This document shows, piece after piece, positions 8,701 to 16,000 of a stretch of DNA of 35,772 nucleotides. Under the pieces are notes generated by a model, which searched no databases, was not told the DNA's origin, and worked only from the letters and a program-made list of their open reading frames with translations. Origin of the DNA: DATIXJ01 sp963714795 (GTDB lineage: Bacteria; Bacteroidota; Ignavibacteria; UBA10030; SZUA-254); the NCBI GenBank assembly GCA_963714795.1, contig CAVQPS010000005.1:1-35772 (forward strand), written 5' to 3'. Position 1 is the stretch's first letter. Every line of letters starts with the position of its first letter. The position numbers and the translations under genes were made by a program.

Positions 8701-11147
8701 TCAAAGATGGTGCGGCAAACATCGGCAGCGCTGTCGCGATCGATACGAATGGTGTTGCAAAATTAACGCTGTCCAATTTCAATGCGGCAACGCACGTGGT
8801 CACGGCGGTGTACAGCGGAACAGGGAATTATCAAGGAAGTTCTTCGAATGCCGTTAGTCAGGTTGTTCAGAAAAAAACAACTACCAGTATTGTCACTTCA
8901 TTGCTCAATCCTTCAACCTATGGACAAGCGGTTGTCTTGAAAGATAGTGTCACAAATCTTCCGGACAGCGGAACGGTTCAGTTTAAAGATGGATTGACAA
9001 ATCTCGGAAGTCCGGTGGCAATTAATGCAAACGGAGTTGCAACGGTGACACTATCGACGTTGAGCGGTGGTTCTCATAGTATCAGTGCTGTGTATAGCGG
9101 AACCGTTAATTATCAAAGCAACACGTCGAATACCATTACGCAGGTTGTCAATCAGAAACCGACGACAAGTGCCCTGACCACATCTTTGAACCCATCGGTA
9201 TTCTCGCAGTTGGTGACGTTCAAGGATAGTGTGTACGGTGGCGGCGCTCCGGATAGCGGAAAAGTCCAATTCAAGGATGGTGCTTCGAATCTTGGTGTTC
9301 CTGTAGCGCTCAATGTGAACGGTGTTGCAACATTGACGCTGTCGAATATCAATGTCGGAACGCATGTGATTACGGCAGTGTATAGCGGTACGGTGAATTA
9401 TCAGGGAAGCAATTCAAACATCGTCAGTCAAGTAGTGCACCAAAAAGCGACGTCGAGCATCCTTGCTGCTTCTGCAATCGATCTCACTCCGGGTCAGTCG
9501 GTTACGTTAAACGATACGGTAACGGGACCTCCCGACGGAGGTACGGTGCAGTTCATGGATGGTGCCAATACGCTCGGGAGTTCGATTTCAGTCGATGTCA
9601 ACGGTGTAGCATCGTATACGACGTCAGCGCTCTCCATCGGGTCGCACATTCTTTCTGCGGTATACGGCGGAACAGCTAATTTCTTGAACAACACATCGAA
9701 TACCGTGACTGTTACGGTGAACGATTCCTCAACGTACCGTTCCTTTGCCGCCGACAGTATAGCTCTTTCACGAGATAATCTTGGAAAGCTTGGAAAATTT
9801 GTCGCACGCAAAGCGGACAAGGTCTATTTTGGTGTCATTACGTCGGTGCTTGCTGAAAGTGCGAACGGATTACATATGGAATTCGGATCGGTTATCGACA
9901 CCACCTATCCATTTTATACTATTCCGCCGTCGACGAAATTAGCGACAGATACCAAACTTGGGAAATGGGACTTTACGTTCGCCAACCATCTGCATGCAAA
10001 CGATACAGTCCGAATTTTTGGGTACGGTAAAAAAGGAAAATTGCAAAAAGTATCCAAATATTATTGGAAACTTGGATTCAATCCCGTGAGTGCAAATTTG
10101 AAGAATCCGACGATCAGTCCGAACACTTTGAAAATGCCGATGCCGAATCGCATCAACGGTCTTGCTGAGGCGTTCTCGTTGAGCGGATTTAGTTCGACGA
10201 ATGGACTCCTGGTCGGTAAAGTGCGAACGGATAGTGTCAAAAACTATGGATGGATTCTTGCAACCAAATATATCTACGTCTTGCAATCACTGAGCGACAA
10301 AAACGGTTTGCAGAACGGTACGCCGCGCGGTTTCGATGTCTATTCGTCATCCGACAAACCGATCCTTGGCGGACAGAAATCGATTACGCCAACCAAGCAG
10401 GACAATAAGTTAATCGCCGATATGATGGCTCTGAAATTGAATATTGTTCTGAGCGCGATGGGCAAAACACATCATGGGTTCGGTGAATTGATTTATAACG
10501 ACAATTCTTCGAATTCTCTCAACAACCTGATGGTGAAGCAGATTGCTGCAGTTGGAGATTCGTTGATGATGGGTTGGCAGGTTGATTCAACGTATCTCAA
10601 AGGAACCAAACCCACTACCGTGGCAATTCACCATTTTGCAAGTTTGAGTGTATTTGCAAATCTCGACAGCACGATAGAAAAGATAAACAATGCATTCGAA
10701 GGGAAAATCGATACGGTGAAGTTCTCCGATACATTGATTTACAAAGGAACGAGAAGTCTCGCCGCGGTTCCATATCTCCAGGCGAATCCGAATATCATTC
10801 CGACCGTTATCAATCCGGTGGTATCACAACAATATGAAACACCGGTGGCATACAAGCTGTATCAGAACTATCCGAATCCGTTCAATCCGTCGACGACGAT
10901 TCAATTCGAGATTCCGAATCCTTCCGTTGTGACCGTGAAGGTGTATAACATTCTCGGACAGGAAGTTGCGACGTTGCTCGACAATTCCTCGATGGATGAA
11001 GGGACACAGACTGTCAACTTCAATGCATCGAATCTTGCATCCGGCGTCTACTTCTATAGAATTGTCGCGAATCAGATTGCTGATGCGGATAACGGCGTGC
11101 CCTCGACGGAATTTACAAGCATAAAGAAGATGATGCTTGTGAAGTAA
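3..11147 (+). CDS. Giant secreted Ig-repeat surface protein with T9SS tail (5'-partial; reconstructed across eight frameshifts)
   Basis: The frame is open from base 3, so the true start and signal peptide lie upstream of the window. Removing eight small indels (near 2721, 4245, 4570, 6271, 6525, 7050, 7317 and 7936; net +3) gives one chain of about 3,700 residues ending at 11147. Order: an N-terminal filamentous-looking beta region, six 108-aa invasin-D3-like units, a single Ig-like unit (LDHF start, also present once before the array), seventeen 93-aa Ig units (Big_3_5-like), five diverged Ig units, a roughly 370-aa domain I do not recognise, and the T9SS type-A tail (QNYPNPFNP, near 10861). 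Known: such Ig stacks act as stalks or adhesins; T9SS tails direct outer-membrane export. Inference: a cell-surface adhesin or long stalk. Whether the frame breaks are real or errors cannot be settled from the sequence alone. Confidence 0.8.
1047..2991 (+). repeat. Tandem array: six 324-bp invasin-like coding units
   Basis: Unit starts fall at 1047, 1371, 1695, 2019, 2343 and 2667, exactly 324 bases apart. Each encodes AVQSTLTPTSASITAxGxST, a VLTVQAKDAxGNNL segment and a closing GGSPVQSGGGSQTQ. The opening phrase resembles invasin domain 3 of intimin/invasin adhesins. Unit 6 carries one extra base at about 2721. Confidence 0.9.
2722..4260 (+). CDS. Giant Ig-repeat protein, segment 2 (end of invasin-like array, start of 93-aa Ig array)
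   Basis: Continues the giant protein in the +1 frame with STQVLTVQAKDANGN, then the second LDHF-type unit (2986-3270), one diverged Ig unit (EPTTSTLTASPNPSTFEQ) and the first 93-aa units. An internal start at 2695 is only an artefact of the extra base. It ends in GATYLVT because one A of the usual GCAACATTACTT is missing near 4245. Confidence 0.7.
   Translation, partial: STQVLTVQAKDANGNNLSTGGSTVTITKSSGTGTIGSVTDNSNGTYTATLTSPTSVGSGVFVATLGGSPVQSGGGSQTQSTITYTAGALDHFAIAAISSPQVATIPFSINITAQDANNNTVTSFNGTVNLSANAGTISPSISGAFVNGVRSESVTLTVAGTGRTISVDDGSGHTGTSGSFTVSKEPTTSTLTASPNPSTFEQSVTLKDSVSGSFPDGGKVYFSIDNVVADSANINGSGVASVTNATMSAGSHSLSAFYGGTSNFDTSTSNIVSQIVNQSGPTVSLVSNLNPSTFEQNVTFKVTVTNSTHTPTGTVNFYDGATLFGNVALAGDSAFISSAALTAGSHTIKAVYSGDSNFKSDSSSITQVVNQSGPTVSLASNLNPSVFEQNVTFKVTVTNSSHTPTGSVNFYDGATLLGNVALSGDSALISHAALTAGSHTIKAVYSGDSNFKSDSSSITQVVNQSGPTVSLASNLNPSDFEQNVTFKVTVTNSSHTPTGSVNFYDGATYLVT
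4262..4583 (+). CDS. Giant Ig-repeat protein, segment 3 (fragment of 93-aa units)
   Basis: Resumes the 93-aa units in the frame of segment 1 (ASAGDSAFISSAALTAGSHTI). It ends at 4583 because two extra bases near 4570 turn the usual ISSAALTAG into ISSVQH-stop. The break joins two variant spellings of the same site (AGTTCAGCA and AGCAGTGCA). Confidence 0.6.
4573..6328 (+). CDS. Giant Ig-repeat protein, segment 4 (about six 93-aa units)
   Basis: The longest uninterrupted run of 93-aa units. Each unit reads PTVSLxSNLNPSTFEQNV, then HTPTGxVNFYDGATL, then AVYSGDSNFKSDSSS. The frame is open upstream of the GTG at 4685, which is therefore not a real start. A missing C near 6271 (CACATTAAA instead of CACACCATTAAA) shifts the frame, and it runs to a stop at 6326-6328. 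Confidence 0.65.
6283..6576 (+). CDS. Giant Ig-repeat protein, segment 5 (one-unit fragment)
   Basis: One 93-aa unit in the next frame, from YSGDSNFKSDSSS to SGDSAFISSCSTHS. It stops at 6576 because one extra T near 6525 breaks the usual FISSAALTAGSHT. There is no start signal of its own. Confidence 0.55.
   Translation: MYSGDSNFKSDSSSITQVVNQSGPTVSLVSNLNPSTFEQNVTFKVTVTNSSHTPTGSVNFYDGATFLGNVALSGDSAFISSCSTHSRKSHDQSSVQW
6500..7075 (+). CDS. Giant Ig-repeat protein, segment 6 (two-unit fragment)
   Basis: True sequence resumes at AALTAGSHTIKAVYSG (about 6528); the first residues called here are out-of-frame translation. Two 93-aa units follow. It ends in LGNVALVVTVR because one base is missing where the GCATTAGCCGGT and GCGCTCAGTGGT variants meet near 7050. 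Confidence 0.55.
   Translation: MVTVRSSVHAALTAGSHTIKAVYSGDSNFKSDSSSITQVVNQSGPTVSLVSNLNPSTFEQNVTFKVTVTNSSHTPTGSVNFYDGATLLGNVRISGDSALISSAALTAGSHTIKAVYSGDSNFKSDSSSITQVVNQSGPTVSLVSNLNPSTFEQNVTFKVTVTNSSHTPTGSVNFYDGATLLGNVALVVTVR
7072..7326 (+). CDS. Giant Ig-repeat protein, segment 7 (one-unit fragment)
   Basis: One 93-aa unit starting in ISSSVLTAGSHTIKAVYSG and ending DGATLLR-stop. An extra A at about 7321 (CTTAGGTAAT for CTTGGTAAT) causes the stop. The site again mixes two repeat spellings, GCTTGGT and ATTAGGT. Confidence 0.55.
   Translation: MISSSVLTAGSHTIKAVYSGDSNFKSDSSSITQVVNQSGPTVSLVSNLNPSTFEQNVTFKVTVTNSSHTPTGSVNFYDGATLLR
7307..7972 (+). CDS. Giant Ig-repeat protein, segment 8 (two-unit fragment)
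   Basis: Two 93-aa units beginning at LGNVALAGDSAFISSAALTA. It ends TAGVTYDQGRVQR because GCCGGAGTCACATACG carries one base more than the sister spelling GCCGGGTCACATACG near 7936. It has no start signal of its own. Confidence 0.55.
   Translation: MRHCLGNVALAGDSAFISSAALTAGSHTIKAVYSGDSNFKSDSSSITQVVNQSGPTVSLVSNLNPSTFEQNVTFKVTVTNSSHTPTGSVNFYDGATLLGNVALAGDSAFISSAALTAGSHTIKAVYSGDSNFKSDSSSITQVVNQSGPTVSLVSNLNPSTFEQNVTFKVTVTNSSHTPTGSVNFYDGATLLGNVALAGDSALISSAELTAGVTYDQGRVQR
7959..11147 (+). CDS. Giant Ig-repeat protein, C-terminal segment (last Ig units, unknown domain, T9SS tail)
   Basis: Back in the frame of segment 1. It holds the end of the 93-aa array, then five diverged Ig units (8301-9720) with the xTTSxxxSLNPSxFGQxVxFKDSV theme. 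Next comes a roughly 370-residue region (9724-10830) of mixed sequence that I cannot assign. Last is the T9SS type-A tail: KLYQNYPNPFNPST, then VKVYNILGQEVATLL, then SGVYFYRI and a terminal KKMMLVK. The tail carries an extra loop (IADADNGVPSTEFTS) also found in the chitinase-like protein at 16.9 kb. A strong terminator follows 34 bases after the stop. Confidence 0.8.
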   Translation: MYSGDSNFKSDSSSITQVVNQSGPTVSLVSNLNPSTFEQNVTFKVTVTNSSHTPTGSVNFYDGATLLGNVALAGDSAFISSAALTAGSHTIKAVYSGDSNFKSDSSTVAQVVTKKSTVGLFTTLVNPSSFGQTVVLKDSIVGSIPDSGTIQFKDGATNLGSPIAISLSGVATFSVTSFSTGTHILSAEYSGSGNFNGNISDTVNQVVNKQATTSLLVSSLNPSVFGQSVTFKDSVYGAGKPDGGTVQFKDGAANIGSAVAIDTNGVAKLTLSNFNAATHVVTAVYSGTGNYQGSSSNAVSQVVQKKTTTSIVTSLLNPSTYGQAVVLKDSVTNLPDSGTVQFKDGLTNLGSPVAINANGVATVTLSTLSGGSHSISAVYSGTVNYQSNTSNTITQVVNQKPTTSALTTSLNPSVFSQLVTFKDSVYGGGAPDSGKVQFKDGASNLGVPVALNVNGVATLTLSNINVGTHVITAVYSGTVNYQGSNSNIVSQVVHQKATSSILAASAIDLTPGQSVTLNDTVTGPPDGGTVQFMDGANTLGSSISVDVNGVASYTTSALSIGSHILSAVYGGTANFLNNTSNTVTVTVNDSSTYRSFAADSIALSRDNLGKLGKFVARKADKVYFGVITSVLAESANGLHMEFGSVIDTTYPFYTIPPSTKLATDTKLGKWDFTFANHLHANDTVRIFGYGKKGKLQKVSKYYWKLGFNPVSANLKNPTISPNTLKMPMPNRINGLAEAFSLSGFSSTNGLLVGKVRTDSVKNYGWILATKYIYVLQSLSDKNGLQNGTPRGFDVYSSSDKPILGGQKSITPTKQDNKLIADMMALKLNIVLSAMGKTHHGFGELIYNDNSSNSLNNLMVKQIAAVGDSLMMGWQVDSTYLKGTKPTTVAIHHFASLSVFANLDSTIEKINNAFEGKIDTVKFSDTLIYKGTRSLAAVPYLQANPNIIPTVINPVVSQQYETPVAYKLYQNYPNPFNPSTTIQFEIPNPSVVTVKVYNILGQEVATLLDNSSMDEGTQTVNFNASNLASGVYFYRIVANQIADADNGVPSTEFTSIKKMMLVK
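8301..9720 (+). repeat. Five diverged Ig-like coding units
   Basis: Five units of about 90-95 aa opening KKSTVG, KQATTS, KKTTTS, QKPTTS and QKATSS. They share SGTVQFKDG and AVYSGTxNYQ themes. Unlike the 279-bp array they are well diverged at DNA level, so they are older units that escaped homogenisation. Confidence 0.8.
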
Positions 11148-11180
11148 GTCTTCAAATAATGCTCTGACGTAATTCTTAAA

Positions 11181-11218
11181 GCTCGGGTTATCCGGTGGAT
11201 AACCTGAGCTTTTCTTTT
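11181..11218 (+). terminator. Rho-independent terminator of the giant gene
   Basis: A 13-bp stem (GCTCGGGTTATCC with GGATAACCTGAGC, one G-T wobble), a three-base loop and a run of TTTTCTTTT. It lies 34 bases after the giant gene's stop codon. Confidence 0.85.
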
Positions 11219-11239
11219 GTGAGCATGCCCACACCTTCG

Positions 11240-11268
11240 TTGCCGATATCATCGGAAATGCATATATA
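11240..11268 (+). promoter_or_regulatory. Candidate housekeeping promoter for the 11295 regulator
   Basis: TTGCCG at 11240-11245 and TATATA at 11263-11268 are 17 bases apart, about 26 bases before the start codon. It matches sigma-70 spacing; no experimental support. Confidence 0.4.
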
Positions 11269-11294
11269 GTAACGGATTAGTAATTTCTACAATT

Positions 11295-12659
11295 ATGAAC
11301 CGACCGCAATATCAAATACTTCTTGCCGATGATGAACGTGATTTCCGCACGCAAGTCCATGAATTGCTTTCTCACAATGGTTATGACGTTGAATCGGTAG
11401 CAGACGGAGCAAAAGCGTTAAACGTTCTGCAGCAGAAATTTTTTGATGCGGCAATTCTCGACATCGCAATGCCAAAAGTCGATGGGCTGGAAGTTTTGGA
11501 ATTTATGAAAGAACGGTATCCCGAAACGGAAGTCATCATGGTGACCGGTGTCGGAGACGTCAAGACGGCTGTCACCAGCATGAAAAAGGGAGCGTTCCAT
11601 TATATAACGAAACCGTTTATGCCGGAGGAGTTGCTTCAGGTACTTGAGCGTGCAGTTGAACACTGCAATTTGAAACGTCAGGCATCAATTATGCAAACTC
11701 AACTTTCGCGGATCAACGATACCATGGAAATGGTCGGCGGGAGTTCCGCTCTTCAAAGTATTGTCGACTTAGCTCATCGTGTCGCACCGACCGATACGAG
11801 CGTTTTAATTCAGGGAGCGAGCGGCACCGGGAAAGAATTGATCGCAAATTTTATTTACAAAAACAGCACACGCTCGGCAAACCCGTTTGTTGCAATTAAT
11901 TGTGCTTCCATTCCGGATACGTTAATTGAAAGCGAATTGTTCGGATACGAAAAAGGTGCTTTCACCGACGCACACGGACAAAAACAGGGTCTGGCGGAGT
12001 TGGCAAATAACGGCACGCTGTTTCTTGATGAGGTAGGCGATATCAGTCCGATCATTCAACCCAAACTCCTGCGGTTTATTCAAACAGGTGAATTCCGTCG
12101 CGTCGGCGGCAATACGGTTCACCGGGTCGATGTGCGGATAATTTCGGCAAGCAACAAAAATCTTCACGAGGAAGTCCTGCACGGAAGGTTTCGCGAAGAT
12201 CTCCTGTATCGTTTGAATGTCGTGACACTGACAATCCCGCCGCTACGCGATAGAAAAGAAGATATTCCTCTCCTGGTACAACATTTCCTGGAGAAACAGT
12301 TTCCCAAGGGAAACACGAAAACGATCAGCCCTGAAGCGATGGCACTTTTAATGGAATATGAATGGCCCGGGAATATTCGTGAACTTGAAAATGTCGTCGA
12401 AGGATCGGTGATTATCTCCCGTGAATCCATCATACAGCCCGAGGAACTTACTCTGCCCCGGATACATAGGACGCAACAATTCGGATCGAAATTCAGTTTC
12501 TCTGATGCGGATCTCCCGTTGAAGGAAATTGAGCGAATATATATTTCAAACATATTGAACAAATTCCAGTGGGATAAAAAAGAAGCCGCAAAAATTTTGG
12601 GAATCAGTTTAAAAACCCTCTACACCAAGATATATCAATACCATCTTCTCGAAGATTAA
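11295..12659 (+). CDS. Sigma-54-dependent response regulator (NtrC/AtoC type)
   Basis: A 454-aa protein with three domains. The N-terminal receiver has an acidic pair D12-D13, phospho-acceptor D56 in LDIAMP, and the conserved Lys in ITKPF. The AAA+ domain has Walker A GASGTGKE, the sigma-54 contact loop, Walker B GTLFLDEVGD, an RFIQTGEFRRVG segment and arginine fingers near RFREDLLYRL. The C-terminal helix-turn-helix is Fis-like (KKEAAKILGISLKTLYTKI). Known: this family remodels sigma-54 RNA polymerase at -24/-12 promoters. Odd point: the contact loop reads GAFTDA instead of GAFTGA. No kinase is adjacent, so its partner is unknown. It is the only gene between two large T9SS-substrate genes, so control of these is possible but unproven. 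Confidence 0.92.
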   Translation: MNRPQYQILLADDERDFRTQVHELLSHNGYDVESVADGAKALNVLQQKFFDAAILDIAMPKVDGLEVLEFMKERYPETEVIMVTGVGDVKTAVTSMKKGAFHYITKPFMPEELLQVLERAVEHCNLKRQASIMQTQLSRINDTMEMVGGSSALQSIVDLAHRVAPTDTSVLIQGASGTGKELIANFIYKNSTRSANPFVAINCASIPDTLIESELFGYEKGAFTDAHGQKQGLAELANNGTLFLDEVGDISPIIQPKLLRFIQTGEFRRVGGNTVHRVDVRIISASNKNLHEEVLHGRFREDLLYRLNVVTLTIPPLRDRKEDIPLLVQHFLEKQFPKGNTKTISPEAMALLMEYEWPGNIRELENVVEGSVIISRESIIQPEELTLPRIHRTQQFGSKFSFSDADLPLKEIERIYISNILNKFQWDKKEAAKILGISLKTLYTKIYQYHLLED

Positions 12660-12829
12660 GAGCCGACAGTCTTCCCATCGCTCCCTTTTCTTGTCATCTT
12701 TTTGCAATCGTGAGAATTTTCCCCGGCTATTTTCCAATGTGTGATATACGTTTCTACAATCTTCTCTCTCGTCGACGTAAATTTTTCTTTCTTCTGTAAT
12801 TTTTTAATCGTCAATATTAATTTGTGTTA

Positions 12830-12848
12830 AGAATCACAATGTGATTCT
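12830..12848. promoter_or_regulatory. 19-bp palindrome, candidate operator
   Basis: AGAATCACA-A-TGTGATTCT, nine bases perfectly mirrored about a single base. A partial repeat GATTCTCACA follows at about 12863. No T run follows, so it is more likely a protein-binding site than a terminator. Confidence 0.4.
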
Positions 12849-12958
12849 GGATATTGATTGATGATTCTCACATCGTTTTGCAATATTATCTTCTCGTAAC
12901 CTTTAATTGTTTTAATGAAAAAAAAATAATCGTCAAAATATCTTCTATGGCATCTCGT

Positions 12959-12989
12959 TTGACTCTTTTAGTGGCAGTAATCTTATAAA
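12959..12989 (+). promoter_or_regulatory. Weak promoter candidate for the chitinase-like gene
   Basis: TTGACT at 12959-12964 and TATAAA at 12984-12989. The 19-base spacing is longer than ideal. It lies 25 bases before the start codon. Confidence 0.3.
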
Positions 12990-13014
12990 CACCAAAAAGA
13001 AAGCAGAGCAAACG

Positions 13015-16000
13015 ATGAAACGAAAATTACTATTTATCTCCGCAATGTTATTTGTGATTGCATTGGTACGTGTTGATGCACAAACAATCAGTCCCCGATC
13101 GGTCAGCGGCGGGTTGAAAACGAGGCAGGTCGAATCAATCAATAGTTCAGCGACCGGGCTTTCGGTCGTTGCCTATTATACGGTATGGTCGTATTGCGAC
13201 ATGCCGCCGCAGGATGTAGACTATAGTGCGATAACGCATTTAGTATTATTTGGAGGAGCGAGTTCAGGCATCACTCCGAATGTAAATACGGCGCCGTATT
13301 TTCCGCCCGCGACGCCGGGGAATAATTCATTCAGTACCACGTTTACAGGAACGCCCGGATGGTGTGCCAATCCGATCTCCGGAAAAAATCATGTTCAGAT
13401 AATGAGAGATTCGTGTAATGCACATGGAGTGAAATTACTTCTTGATCTTGGTGGAGAATACGGGACACCGGCGAGCGCCTTTCAGGCATTGATTGCCGAC
13501 ACGACAAAGTTTGATACATACATTAACGCAGTGGATTCTATTACACGTCACAATGTTTACGGAGTGCAGTTTGATGGTGTGTCGATCGATTGGGAGTTTC
13601 CAAACACACAAGGAAGTGCGAGCGTTCACACTGCCGGTTCGCCATTGTACAATTATGACTTGTTTTTGAAAAAGCTCTGGACGAAATTGCAAACATGGAC
13701 GCCGAGTCCCGGAATAATCGGAGAAGCATTTCCGACGTGGTTCTGGTGGAATCACAGCACAAAAACAGGCCCGATCGTCGATACATCGACCATCAGAAAA
13801 TATATTTCTCTGGTGAACCTGATGGAATACGGCATGGAAAATACATCGGCCATAAGTCATTATTCTCCTCTTTACGCTAACCCGGCAGCCAGTCAAGAGA
13901 CGTGGGATTTTCGTGGTATCAATGAATGGTCAGGTGCGGGAGTTGTTAAAAGTCAAATTAACACATTGATTCCGTTCGAATCTATCAGCATGACGGATAA
14001 TTCGGGAATAAGTCCGGTAGCAATCGGGCACGCCGGTGGATCGGCTTCATGGATTGGTTTACGAGACATACCTTCGGGAGTAACCGTTCATTATGATTCC
14101 ATCTCGATGTCTAATTGGGCCGAAACAGGGAAATCGTTTTATTCTTATGAAAATGCAACATCGTTGGCTGCGAAAGTACAATATGCCCGGAGTAAAAATA
14201 TTGGTGGAGTTGGAATTTGGGAACTATGGCGGGGATGGTTGCCGAATGCACCGGCGGGACAACATGATCCGTTACTGCAGGCATTAAAATCGGCAGTGGG
14301 TGGTATTGTGATTCCTTCCGACACGATCAAACCGGTTGTTACACTCACATCACCTGCGAACGGGGATACGGTAACGGGGACTATCACGGTGACAGCCAAT
14401 GCAACGGACAACGTCAGTATTGCGAGTGTACAATTGCTGGTCAATGGAGTAATGACAGCGACCGGCAATACGGCACCGTATACGTTTACGTGGAACACAA
14501 CCAACCTTAGTGGATCACAGACGTTGGTGGTGAAAGCCACGGATGAGTCTGGCAATAGTGCAACAACCCAGCCAATTACCGTTGTTTTAAAAAAGGTCGC
14601 TCCGGATACAATTAAACCTGTTGTCGCACTAAGTTCGCCGGTTAACGGTGCAACTGTTTCAGGAAATGTCACGGTGACAGCGAATGCGAGCGATAACGTT
14701 GGGGTGACAAGGGTGGATTTTTTGGTTAATGGGTCCCTGCTCGGCAGCACTACTTCGTCTCCATATAAGATACAATGGAATACAGCGGGATTGAGCGGAA
14801 GTAATGCCTTACAGGCAAAGGCGTATGACGCAGCAGGAAATGTCGGTGCTTCGCCTTCGATATCGATGACGGTAAACAATAGCGTGGTGGATACTTCGGC
14901 TCCAGTAATTTCTATTACCTCACCGACAAACAGTGCAAATCTTTCCGGTTCGGTAACGGTAAGCGTTAATGCGACCGACAATGTTGGTGTGACGAGAGTG
15001 GATTTTCTTATCAATGGTGTAAAGGTGGGAAGCGATTCCACGACGCCATATGTGTATAATTGGAATACATCAAATCAGGTCGGGAGCAATGTGCTTTCGG
15101 CAAAGGCATATGATGCCGCGGGAAACGTTGGAACGGCGCAAACAATTACCGTAACCGTGTCGGCTCCTCCGGTTGGCAATGGAACGCCGGTATCGGTATA
15201 CACCGATGCAATACAATCTCCCTGGATCGATGCATCATGGTCCGATACGAATAATTTTTCGAGCACGGATGTTGCGTATACTGGAAATTATTCTATTCGA
15301 ACAACTCAAACTGGCTGGGGCGCATTACGGTTTCATAGCGGTTCGTGGGGATCACCGGTCTATCTTCAACCGACTGCTTATTCTCAGGTAACATTTGCCG
15401 TGTATTCCCCTTCACCGGGACTTGTTCTGAACGTCTCTCTCGGCAAAGATACAAATAGTGTTTTTACCGGAGTGATTAGCCAGGTTATTCAGACAAATCA
15501 TTGGGCTGTGATTACTCTTCCGATAAGTCAACTTGATCCGTCAGGTCTGCCATTTGACTATCTGACGATTCAAAATAATTCCGGCTCCACTGTCACGTAT
15601 TATGTCGATAATATCTTATTTGCCGGACAGACCTCATCGGTTGTAGATACGATTCCTCCGACGGTTTCTATTGTCAGTCCCAGTTCGGGAGCGGACGTCA
15701 GCGGAACCGTCACGGTCAATGCAAATGCTTCAGCACACGTGAAGTTGAAAGGGGTACAGTTCGCCTGTGATGGCGCTAATATCGGCTCATTGGTGACTTC
15801 ATCTCCGTTTTCTTGTGCGTTCAATTCAATGGCGTATAGTAACGGTACCCACACGATCACCGCAACGGCGCAAGACACTGCCGGTTTGGTAAATAATGCC
15901 AGCGTCAACGTTACTGTCTCCAATACTATTACGACAAATTCAGCAATCAGTGCGAATCTCGTTCGTGATAATTTTGATACGTCAGCAAATCGTATTTCGA

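Larger units (their letters stand above)
12660..13014. other. AT-rich intergenic region before the chitinase gene
   Basis: 355 bases with no credible gene. It contains a near-perfect palindrome at 12830-12848, long T and A runs (for example 12919-12927) and a weak promoter-like pair just before the next gene. I saw no -24/-12 sigma-54 site here. Confidence 0.6.

Noticed and set aside
11181..11218. Hairpin considered as a mobile-element end or riboswitch
   Set aside because: Its stem-loop plus T run right after a stop codon is fully explained as a terminator.
14145..15041. Minus-strand open frame of 298 codons opposite the chitinase-like gene
   Set aside because: Low-complexity V/T/L/P-rich translation of the Ig-domain repeats in the antisense frame; the plus strand carries clear domain motifs.
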